This document shows positions 7,280-13,431 of a stretch of 14,851 nt of DNA, piece after piece. A model generated the notes under the pieces. That model had not been told where the DNA came from and searched no databases. It was given only the letters and a program-made list of their open reading frames with translations. The translations under genes were made by a program, and so were the position numbers. Origin of the DNA: Thermoleophilia bacterium (lineage in GTDB: Bacteria; Actinomycetota; Thermoleophilia; Gaiellales; Gaiellaceae). Position 1 is the first letter of the stretch. Every line of letters starts with the position of its first letter. The DNA lies in contig JAICYG010000058.1 of the NCBI GenBank assembly GCA_025934335.1, forward strand, positions 1 through 14,851, read 5' to 3'.

Positions 7280-8584
7280 CTAGAGGTCGCGCAGGAACGC
7301 CGGCGTCTCGAGGTCACCGCTCGAGCCCGCGGTGATCAGCCCGCGGCGGCCCGAACGGCCGCCGATCCCGGTCGCGACCACGGTGATCCACAGCTGCCCC
7401 TCGAGCCGGTCGTCGATCGTGGCGCCGAAGATGATGTTCGTGTCGTCGGTCGCAGCCTCGCGCACCGCCTCGGCCGCCTCGTTCACCTCGTAGAGCGTGA
7501 GGTCGTCGCCGCCCGCGATCGAGAGCAGGATGCCGCGGGCGCCGGTGATCTCGGTCTCGATCAGCGGGCTCCGGAGCGCCCGCTCTGCCGCTTCCTTCGC
7601 ACGGTTCTCGCCGGTCGCGTAGCCGATCCCCATCAGCGCCGACCCGGACTCGGCCATGATCGTGCGCACGTCGGCGAAGTCGAGGTTGATCAGCCCCGGA
7701 TTCGTGATCAGGTCGCAGATCCCCTGGACGCCGTGGCGGAGCACGTCGTCCGCGATCCGGAACGCGTCGAGCATCGACGTGCCCTTATCGAGCACCTCGA
7801 GCAGCCGGTCGTTCGGGACGACGATCAGCGTGTCGCACGCCTCGCGCAGCGTCTGCAGGCCCTCGTCGGCAACCTTGCGGCGGCGCGTTCCCTCGAACTT
7901 GAACGGCATCGTGACGATGCCGACGGTCAGCGCGCCGAGCTCCCGTGCGACGCGGGCGACGATCGGCGCGGCCCCCGAGCCGGTGCCGCCGCCCTCCCCC
8001 GCCGTGACGAACACCATGTCGGAGCCGCGCAGCGTGCGCTTGATCGTGTCGTAGGCGTCCTCGGCCGCGCGGCGCCCGATCTCGGCGTCGGCGCCGGAGC
8101 CGAGCCCCTCGGTCAGCTCGCTGCCGATGTGGATCTTCGTCGTCGCGTCGCTCATCTGCAGCTGCTGGATGTCGGTGTTGACCGCGATGAAGTCGACCTG
8201 CGTGATGCCCGAGTCGATCATCCGGTCGACCGCGTTCAGGCCGGCGCCGCCGACCCCGACGACGCGGATGACGGCGAGATAGGACGCGCTGTCGCGGCCG
8301 CGCTCGAGCCTCGCCGGCTGGTCGGGCAGCGGCTCGAGCCAGCGCGCGAGCGGCCGCCGCTCCTCGGGCGGCGGCTCGGCTGCGGGTGCCGGAGCGACCG
8401 CCCGGATGGGCGTCGGCTCCGGCGGTACCTCGTCGGCGACCGGTGCGGGCGCGACCGCGGGCGCTGCGACAGGCTCGGTCGGCAACTGCTGCTGCTCGTG
8501 CTGCTGCCGGCGCTGCGCCGCCTCCGTCGCCCGGAAGAGCTCCGCGAGCGGTCCTTCACGCATGCTGGCGCGATTTCTCGCCAC
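7280..8584 (-). CDS. ftsZ: Cell division GTPase FtsZ with a long N-terminal extension
   Basis: Tubulin-like GTPase, 434 aa, that polymerises into the division ring. The core (about 102-408) is complete: VIRVVGVGGAGLNAV (105-119), VNTD (135-138), the nucleotide loop GEGGGTGSGAAP (196-207), and the T7-loop NLDFAD (300-305), whose two Asp residues complete the catalytic site of the next subunit. About 100 residues precede the core: a short helix-like start, a Gln-rich stretch (24-33) and a Pro/Ala-rich disordered region (36-78). After the core there are only about 15 residues before the tail peptide DLETPAFLRDL. The GTG start has a strong AAGGAGGTG inside parA; an ATG seven codons later is the alternative. 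It is not in a dcw cluster here (no ftsQ, ftsW or mur genes nearby), so a second ftsZ elsewhere is possible. Confidence 0.95.
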   Translation of the reverse strand: MARNRASMREGPLAELFRATEAAQRRQQHEQQQLPTEPVAAPAVAPAPVADEVPPEPTPIRAVAPAPAAEPPPEERRPLARWLEPLPDQPARLERGRDSASYLAVIRVVGVGGAGLNAVDRMIDSGITQVDFIAVNTDIQQLQMSDATTKIHIGSELTEGLGSGADAEIGRRAAEDAYDTIKRTLRGSDMVFVTAGEGGGTGSGAAPIVARVARELGALTVGIVTMPFKFEGTRRRKVADEGLQTLREACDTLIVVPNDRLLEVLDKGTSMLDAFRIADDVLRHGVQGICDLITNPGLINLDFADVRTIMAESGSALMGIGYATGENRAKEAAERALRSPLIETEITGARGILLSIAGGDDLTLYEVNEAAEAVREAATDDTNIIFGATIDDRLEGQLWITVVATGIGGRSGRRGLITAGSSGDLETPAFLRDL

Positions 8585-9389
8585 TGAGCACCTCCTTCGC
8601 CAGGTCGCGATACATCATGGCGGCCTCACCGGTCGGCTCGTACGCGATCACGGACGACCCCTTCACGGGCGCCTCCGCGAAGCGAACGGTCTTCTTGATC
8701 CGCGTGTTGTAGACGAGGTCGCCGAAGTTCTCGCGCAGGATCTCGTCTGCCTCGCGTGAGTGCGTGACGCGGCGGTCGTACATGGTCGGGACGATGCCGA
8801 CGATCTCGATGCGCGGGTTCAGGTTCTCGCGCACCATCGTGAGCGTGTTCTCGAGCTGCACGAGGCCGCGCAGTGACAGGTACTCGGTCTGCACCGGAAC
8901 GATGACGCCGGTACCGGCCACGAACGCGTTCACCGTCAGCAGGCCGAGCGACGGCGGCGTGTCTATGAGGATGTAGTCGTAGCGATCCTTGATGGGCGCA
9001 AGCGCCTTCTCGAGCGCGCGCTCGCGGCCGATCTGGCTCGAGAGCGCCATGTCGGCACCGGCGAGGTCGATCGACGAGACCGCGATATCGACCTCGCGCG
9101 TGGCGATCACCTGATCCATCGGCAGCCGGTGCACGAGCACGTCGAACATCGACTGCTCGATCGCGTCCGGGTCGAGGCCCTGCGACATCGTCAGGTTGCC
9201 CTGGGGATCGAGGTCGACGAGCAGCACCCGGTGCCCCTGCTCCGCGAACGCGACGCCGAGGTTGAGCGTGGTGGTCGTCTTCGCCACGCCGCCCTTCTGG
9301 TTCGCGAGCACGATCACCCGTGTCTCGGCGGGCGCCACCGCGCCCGCAGCGCGGACGTTGGGACGCGGGAGGAGGCGCGCTAGACCCAT
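8556..9389 (-). CDS. parA: ParA/Soj-type ATPase, orphan (no parB nearby)
   Basis: A deviant-Walker ATPase of 277 aa from the ParA/MinD superfamily, which positions DNA or protein cargo by ATP-dependent dimerisation. Motifs are QKGGVAKTTTT (31-41) with signature Lys32 and P-loop Lys37, LLVDLDPQGNLT (56-67), DTPPSLGLLTVNA (143-155), and PVQTEYLSLRGL (165-176). The P-loop has Ala where Gly is usual (KGGVAKT), which I recall from other actinobacterial ParA paralogues. No parB or parS-like repeats are visible. The gene runs 29 nt into ftsZ, so its cargo may be the division machinery, as with PomZ or MipZ. The start is uncertain: ATG at 9389 lacks a good Shine-Dalgarno, and a GTG at 9317 (VIVLANQKGG) would also give a complete ATPase. 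Confidence 0.92.
   Translation of the reverse strand: MGLARLLPRPNVRAAGAVAPAETRVIVLANQKGGVAKTTTTLNLGVAFAEQGHRVLLVDLDPQGNLTMSQGLDPDAIEQSMFDVLVHRLPMDQVIATREVDIAVSSIDLAGADMALSSQIGRERALEKALAPIKDRYDYILIDTPPSLGLLTVNAFVAGTGVIVPVQTEYLSLRGLVQLENTLTMVRENLNPRIEIVGIVPTMYDRRVTHSREADEILRENFGDLVYNTRIKKTVRFAEAPVKGSSVIAYEPTGEAAMMYRDLAKEVLSGEKSRQHA
8589..8597 (-). promoter_or_regulatory. Strong Shine-Dalgarno AAGGAGGTG of ftsZ, inside parA
   Basis: The AGGAGG core lies 6 nt before the ftsZ GTG and is read within the last codons of parA. It fixes the long form of FtsZ and supports translation from a shared parA-ftsZ message. Confidence 0.85.
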
Positions 9390-9530
9390 CTGAGCGCCAG
9401 TTCGGGTTGTTCCTGCGCATTCCTTCCAGCAGGCGAACGGGTTTGGAATCGCAGTTGGAACGGAACACGAAGCACCTCGGACGGCGGCAGGCCGCCCGGC
9501 AGGCCAACACTTTCCAGGAGGGGAGAACCC
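9390..9530. promoter_or_regulatory. Divergent gap between parA and the secreted repeat protein, with short direct repeats
   Basis: This 141-nt gap must hold the parA-ftsZ promoter and that of the secreted protein. It contains no TA dinucleotide, so no TATAAT-like or TANNNT box exists on either strand. It holds two direct repeats, each with a 12-nt period: TTGGAA at 9443 and 9455, and CGGCAGGCC at 9485 and 9497. Their role, if any, is unknown. Confidence 0.45.
9516..9525 (+). promoter_or_regulatory. Shine-Dalgarno AGGAGGGGAG before the secreted protein
   Basis: This purine-rich site, ending 5 nt before the GTG at 9531, decides the start and places a signal peptide at the N-terminus. Confidence 0.8.
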
Positions 9531-10547
9531 GTGATCGCAGGACATCTGCGCATCCGTCCGTTCATGCTGCTCGCTCTGACGGCGACCGCCGCGGCGACCG
9601 TGGCAGTTGCCGCAGGCGCCGCGTCGGCCGTCGCGCCCGAGAACCTCGTCCCGCCAACCGTGCACGGCACGGCGAAGGTCGGCTCGAAGCTCACCGCCTC
9701 CCCCGGCGGGTGGGCGAACACCCCGACGTCGTTCGTCTACAAGTGGCAGCGGTGCGACTCCGACGGCACGCGTTGCGGCAAGGACGTCCAGGGCGGCCCG
9801 AGCAAGACGTACACGCTCGTCGCGGCCGACGTCGACCGGACGATTCGAGTCGTCGTCACGGCCGTCAACGCGGACGGTCGCAGCGAGGCGGCGCCGTCCG
9901 ACGCAACCGACGTCGTCAGCTCGAAGAACGGCCCTCGGAACTCGGCTGCACCCAGCATCACCGGCGAGGCGAAGGCCGGCGAGCAGCTGACGGTCTCGCC
10001 CGGCACGTGGTCGCCGTCGAGCGGCGTCACGTTCGCGTACCACTGGCAGCGCTGTGACGCGCCGAACGTCGGCTGCCGGAACATCCTGGTCGCGCGGGCC
10101 GCGACGTACACCGTCCGGTCATCCGACGTCGGCAGCCGCCTGCGCGTGCTCGTCACCGCCAAGGCGGCGAGCGGGCACACGAGTGTCTACAGCGGCTCCA
10201 CCGACTACGTGCAGTCGGACGTGCCGCCGCCGAGCGTGAACGAGGCGCCGCGCCTGTCGTTCATCTCGCTCGTGCGGATCGGCCGGCGCGTCTACGCCCG
10301 CTTCCGCGTCTGCGACGACGGCGTCGGGCGGATCACGGTCGCCGAGCGTGACACGAAAGCCGGAGCGCTCGCCTACACGCGCCGATACTCGGTCTACACG
10401 TACGCCTCGTGCGGCACGTTCTCGCGCTCGTGGACGCCGGCGCCGCGGTTCCGGACGCGTGGGCGGACGACGATCACGCTGCAGGCGATCGACAAGTCGC
10501 GCCGCAAGAGCGCGCTCCGCGCGAAGAGCGTCTTCTACCGCCGCTGA
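9531..10547 (+). CDS. Secreted protein with two Ig-like 'WQRCD' repeats
   Basis: A 338-aa exported protein. Residues 1-34 form a signal peptide: basic start, hydrophobic core FMLLALTATAAATVAVAA, likely cleavage after AASA. Two repeats of about 90 residues follow (about 40-129 and 139-227), each with Pxx.G.AK.G..LT.SPG.W, YxWQRCD, a second Cys 7 residues after the first (75/82 and 175/182), TYT, and R..V.VTA. These suggest beta-sandwich domains, each with a small disulfide loop. A different basic beta-rich C-terminal domain (about 240-338) has Cys260 and Cys294, which may pair. There is no membrane anchor or sortase motif. Similar repeats occur in large surface proteins of Thermoleophilia-type actinobacteria; binding partners are unknown. 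The start is GTG. It is divergent from parA-ftsZ and ends at a strong hairpin. Confidence 0.82.
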   Translation: MIAGHLRIRPFMLLALTATAAATVAVAAGAASAVAPENLVPPTVHGTAKVGSKLTASPGGWANTPTSFVYKWQRCDSDGTRCGKDVQGGPSKTYTLVAADVDRTIRVVVTAVNADGRSEAAPSDATDVVSSKNGPRNSAAPSITGEAKAGEQLTVSPGTWSPSSGVTFAYHWQRCDAPNVGCRNILVARAATYTVRSSDVGSRLRVLVTAKAASGHTSVYSGSTDYVQSDVPPPSVNEAPRLSFISLVRIGRRVYARFRVCDDGVGRITVAERDTKAGALAYTRRYSVYTYASCGTFSRSWTPAPRFRTRGRTTITLQAIDKSRRKSALRAKSVFYRR

Positions 10548-10557
10548 CAGTGTCTGT

Positions 10558-10595
10558 GCGGGGCCTGCCGCTACACCGTGTGGCGGCGGCCCCGC
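10558..10595. terminator. Strong bidirectional hairpin between convergent genes
   Basis: GCGGGGCC-t-GCCGC pairs with GCGGC-GGCCCCGC: 13 base pairs with one bulged T and an 11-nt loop. It lies in the 56-nt gap between the secreted-protein stop and the stop of the convergent 407-aa gene. There is no long T-tract, as is common for high-GC actinobacterial terminators. It could end transcription from both sides. Confidence 0.75.
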
Positions 10596-10603
10596 ACCCT
10601 TGA

Positions 10604-11827
10604 CTACGCGACGACGCGAAGCGCCGACTGCGGCCGCGGCCGCAGCCCGAGCAGCGTGTCGTCGAGCGCCTCGACGAGCTGGGCCCGCGCACCGTGGCGA
10701 AGCGTCTCGACGAGCGCCTGCCGCACCGCGTCCCGCGCGGCCCGCCCCAGCCGTTCCTCGCGCAGCGCCGCGACGAGATCCGCCCGTTCCTGCGTCTTCT
10801 CCGTGAGCAGCACTGCGGCGCGCATCGCGGCGGCCCACGGGCCGCCGTCGCCGCCGAGCAGGCAGCCGATCGCCTCGCGCACCTGCGCCGAGCGGAACGG
10901 CTCCTCCGAGAAGAGCGAGAGCTCCCAGCGGTCGAGCGCCTCGCCGAGCTCGCGGTCCGAGTCCGCGAGCACGAGCCTCCCGCGCAGTTCCGCCGCGAGC
11001 GCCGCGCGCACCTTGTCGAGCCGCGTCGACTCGCCGCGCGGTTGCGTCGCCGCGATCGGGAGCAGCGGCGCGATCCGCAGCGGTCGGAAGTCGAGCCGCT
11101 CGAAGACGACGGGCCCGGCCGCGATCGCGCCGGCGGTCGCGAGCCGAAGCGCGCTGACCGCGTCTGCGAGCTCGGCGGCGGCGTCGGGAGGCTCCGACTC
11201 GTCGGCTCCGAGCTCCCGCCGCAGCTCGAGCACGAGCAGCCGGTCGAAGTCGCGTCCGAACTCGGGCGGCATCAGCCCCTGCGCCTCGGGCCAGAGCTGT
11301 GAGATCTCGCCGCTCGCGACCGGCCGCAGCCTCAGGCCGTCGCCGAGGTCGGCATCGGAGGACGACGAGAGCCCGACCACCGGCGCGAGCGCGACGTAGG
11401 TACGCGCGGAGCCGTAGAGCGTGTGCTCGAGGTCGGCGTACGCGGCGTCGAATGCGTCGTCGCGCCAGTCGAACCCGCCGCAGCGCTCGGCCGTCCACGT
11501 GAGCATCGGCAGCAGGATCGAGCGGAAGAGCGCGTCCTCGTTCGTCTGGGCGAGGCCGGCGTGGGCGCGCGCGAAGATGGCGGCCGTCGGCTCGCGCTTC
11601 AGGTCCTCGATCGCGTTGCGGGCGTCGGGCAGGCGGCGCAGCGTCGGCGCCTGTTCCTCGACGAAGCCGCGCACGAGCGGCCGGTACTCGTAGAGCGACG
11701 GGCCTTCGCGGGTCGTGTGCTCCTCGAACGCGAACGGCACCTGTGCGCCGCGCTCGGCCGCGAACGCGGCGAGGCAGAACGCGCGCAGCGACTCGTACAG
11801 ATGCGGTGCCCGCAGCACGCAGCACAA
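10604..11827 (-). CDS. Unrecognised 407-aa protein, distantly HEPN/ApeA-like in layout
   Basis: I do not recognise this protein with confidence. It has no signal peptide or membrane helices and is rich in Leu, Ala, Arg and Glu; codon choice and helix-like periodicity look like a real soluble protein. A central stretch (RTYVALAPVVGLSSSSDADL, then GLRLRPV) and a helical C-terminal half (LDRWELSLFSEE..., ...MRAAVLLTEKTQERADLV) resemble the general layout of large HEPN/ApeA-type proteins. The catalytic RxxxxH motif is not seen at the expected place (LREERLGRAARDAVR), so nuclease activity is not predicted. It begins directly after the nei stop and is likely co-transcribed with it. The TTG start is doubtful; GTG at 11818 (VLRAPHLYESL) is an alternative, with TAGTTG 6 nt before it. 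Confidence 0.7.
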   Translation of the reverse strand: MCCVLRAPHLYESLRAFCLAAFAAERGAQVPFAFEEHTTREGPSLYEYRPLVRGFVEEQAPTLRRLPDARNAIEDLKREPTAAIFARAHAGLAQTNEDALFRSILLPMLTWTAERCGGFDWRDDAFDAAYADLEHTLYGSARTYVALAPVVGLSSSSDADLGDGLRLRPVASGEISQLWPEAQGLMPPEFGRDFDRLLVLELRRELGADESEPPDAAAELADAVSALRLATAGAIAAGPVVFERLDFRPLRIAPLLPIAATQPRGESTRLDKVRAALAAELRGRLVLADSDRELGEALDRWELSLFSEEPFRSAQVREAIGCLLGGDGGPWAAAMRAAVLLTEKTQERADLVAALREERLGRAARDAVRQALVETLRHGARAQLVEALDDTLLGLRPRPQSALRVVA

Positions 11828-12583
11828 CTACGCGCCGGGCGGTTCCATCCCTGCCTGGCACGAGGGGCACCAGTAGGCGGTGCGGTTGTCGTCGCCCTGC
11901 CCCCACGAGCGGATCGTCCTGCCGCAGCGCGGGCACGGCCGCCCGGCCCGCCGGTAGACCGAGCGAGACGCACGACCGGAGTCGACGGACGCGCGCATCA
12001 ACGACGCTGCGCATTCGAGCGCCCCGCGACGCTCGTCCTCCGTCACGTCGCGCAGGTGCCGCCACGGCGAGAGCCGCGCTTCCCACAGCGCCTCCGCGAG
12101 CCACATGTTGCCGATGCCGGCGACGAGCGACTGATCGAGGAGCGTCTCGCCGAGCCATCGGGACTGATCCGCACGCCGCAGGCGCCTGAGCATGGCGGCG
12201 ATGCGCGGCGGGCGCTCGAGGATGTCCGGGCCGAGCCGCGCGAGGGCGCGCGCGTGCAGCTCGAGCACGGGCCCGTTCCAGAGGACTCCCTCGGCGCGGT
12301 CGCCGCGCAGCACGAGCCACGGCTTGCCCACGCGCCGCTCGCCGCGCGGCCGCAACGACCAGCGGCCGGACATGCGCAGGTGCGAGCGCAGAACGACGCC
12401 GCCCGAGAAGCGGAAGAGGAGGTTCTTGCCGATCGCCTCGACCGACTCGAGCGTGCGTCCGTCGATCCGCTCGGCCACTCCCTCCGCGCGGGCGCGCGGG
12501 TGCGGCGACTCGGCCTCGATCCGCTGGCCCACGAGCGCCTGCAGGCGGCGCGCCGCGCGGTGGAGCGTGTCGCCCTCGGGCAC
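11828..12583 (-). CDS. nei: Nei/endonuclease VIII-type DNA glycosylase-AP lyase
   Basis: Base-excision-repair enzyme of the Fpg/Nei family, 251 aa, that removes oxidised bases and cuts the abasic site. The N-terminus is MPEGDT, the Nei form (Fpg/MutM begins PEGPE), with Pro2 and Glu3 as catalytic residues after removal of Met. Lys53 is in IGKNLLFRF, the helix-two-turn-helix is QSLVAGIGNMWLAEALW (151-167), and a C-terminal zinc finger has Cys217, Cys220, Cys239 and Cys242 with Arg234 between. All key residues are intact. The actinobacterial Nei1/Nei2 type cannot be assigned. The GTG start has no Shine-Dalgarno but TAGCGT 7 nt upstream, suggesting a leaderless message. It is divergent from the B12-type MerR regulator across 41 nt and abuts the 407-aa gene downstream. 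Confidence 0.93.
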   Translation of the reverse strand: MPEGDTLHRAARRLQALVGQRIEAESPHPRARAEGVAERIDGRTLESVEAIGKNLLFRFSGGVVLRSHLRMSGRWSLRPRGERRVGKPWLVLRGDRAEGVLWNGPVLELHARALARLGPDILERPPRIAAMLRRLRRADQSRWLGETLLDQSLVAGIGNMWLAEALWEARLSPWRHLRDVTEDERRGALECAASLMRASVDSGRASRSVYRRAGRPCPRCGRTIRSWGQGDDNRTAYWCPSCQAGMEPPGA

Positions 12584-12639
12584 GTTTTGGACGCTAACGC
12601 CTCCGGGCAGGATCCCGTCCAGCGTTGACTGCGACGCTG
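12584..12639. promoter_or_regulatory. Divergent nei/MerR control region with repeated ACGCT motifs
   Basis: Only 41 nt separate the two start codons. ACGCT occurs at 12591-12595, in inverted form (AGCGT) at 12621-12625, and again at 12634-12638. The last two form a perfect inverted repeat, CAGCGT-8 nt-ACGCTG (12620-12639), that spans the TTG start of the regulator. This is a reasonable candidate operator for the MerR-type protein acting on itself and on nei, but no binding evidence exists. Confidence 0.4.
12591..12596 (-). promoter_or_regulatory. Candidate -10 hexamer TAGCGT for leaderless nei
   Basis: A TANNNT hexamer 7 nt upstream of the nei GTG on the minus strand. No Shine-Dalgarno is present. 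The hexamer contains one of the ACGCT motifs that recur in this divergent region, so a regulator bound here would block nei directly. Confidence 0.5.
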
Positions 12640-13431
12640 AACATCGCCGCGCTCACCCGGCGCACCGGCGTGCCGCCCGACACGATCCGCAAGTGGGAGC
12701 AGCGTTACGGCGTGCTGCACCCCGCCCGGACGCCCGGCGGCCAGCGCCGGTACACCGAGATCGACGTCGCCCGCGTCGAGTGGCTGAAGGCGCGCATCTC
12801 GGAGGGGTTCCGGATCGGCGAGGCGGCGGAGCTGCTCGGAGCTGCCGGCATCGCCCCAGCCGACGGCGACGAACTGCGGCAGGCGCTCGTCGACGGGACG
12901 CGCGCGAGCGACGTCGACGCCGTCACCGCCGCGGTCGAGCAGGCGTTGCTCGTGCTGCCGGCCGACGCCGCGTTCGCCGACGTGCTCGCGCCGGCGCTCG
13001 TCGAGATCGGCGAGCTGTGGTCGAGTGGAGACCTGTCGGTGGCGCAGGAGCATCTCGCGAGCGGCGCCGTCCGCGCAGCGCTCCTCCGCCTGCTGGCCGA
13101 CCGCCGCGGCAGCGTCCACGGCATCGCCGTGCTCGCGTGCGCGCCCGGCGAGCGCCACGAGATCGGCCTGCTGATGCTCGCCGTGCTCCTCCGCGCGAGC
13201 GGCCGGCAGGTTGCGTACCTCGGCGCCGACACGCCGGTCGAGGCTGCGGTCGAGCTCGCACGCGAGCTCGGCGCTTCCGCGATCCTTCTCAGCGTGACGC
13301 GTAGAGAGACCGCAGCCGCGCTCGAGGCGGCGCTCCGGACGCTCGACGTCCCGGAGCGCGTGCGCGTGCTCGTCGGCGGCCGCGCCACGCGTCACCGCGA
13401 GACGGCCGGCGCGCTGGCGGCGCTCGCATGA
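12625..13431 (+). CDS. CarH/LitR-type MerR regulator with a B12-binding photosensory domain
   Basis: A 268-aa cytoplasmic transcription factor. Residues 5-72 are a MerR winged-helix domain (LNIAALTRRTGVPPDTIRKW, RRYTEIDVAR). Residues 84-158 are the four-helix cap with the Wx9EH motif (Trp132, Glu142, His143) that packs on the adenosyl group in CarH. Residues 164-262 are a Rossmann-type cobalamin domain with ExHxxG (176-181) and His178 as lower cobalt ligand, and GG at 251-252. By known family behaviour it would bind DNA with adenosylcobalamin in the dark and release it in light. Numbering runs one residue ahead of Thermus CarH. The residue next to Trp132 is Ser, where Thermus CarH has the second photoproduct ligand His132. 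The start is TTG with no clear Shine-Dalgarno. It overlaps the next gene by ATGA. Confidence 0.9.
   Translation: MTATLNIAALTRRTGVPPDTIRKWEQRYGVLHPARTPGGQRRYTEIDVARVEWLKARISEGFRIGEAAELLGAAGIAPADGDELRQALVDGTRASDVDAVTAAVEQALLVLPADAAFADVLAPALVEIGELWSSGDLSVAQEHLASGAVRAALLRLLADRRGSVHGIAVLACAPGERHEIGLLMLAVLLRASGRQVAYLGADTPVEAAVELARELGASAILLSVTRRETAAALEAALRTLDVPERVRVLVGGRATRHRETAGALAALA

Noticed and set aside
8481..8520. CTG/CAG-rich stretch as a repeat element
   Set aside because: It simply encodes the Gln-rich segment of the FtsZ N-terminal arm and is not a regular tandem repeat.
7280..8584. Plasmid-type TubZ or a degenerate FtsZ-like protein
   Set aside because: The GGGTGSG loop, the NLDFAD T7 loop and a tail peptide are all intact, as in true FtsZ.
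9390..10043. A 218-codon N-terminal extension of parA
   Set aside because: It would be antisense to the signal peptide and first repeat of the secreted protein and has no domain content; ParA proteins begin close to the P-loop.
11828..12583. Naming the glycosylase MutM/Fpg
   Set aside because: The N-terminus is PEGDT, typical of Nei, not PEGPE of Fpg.
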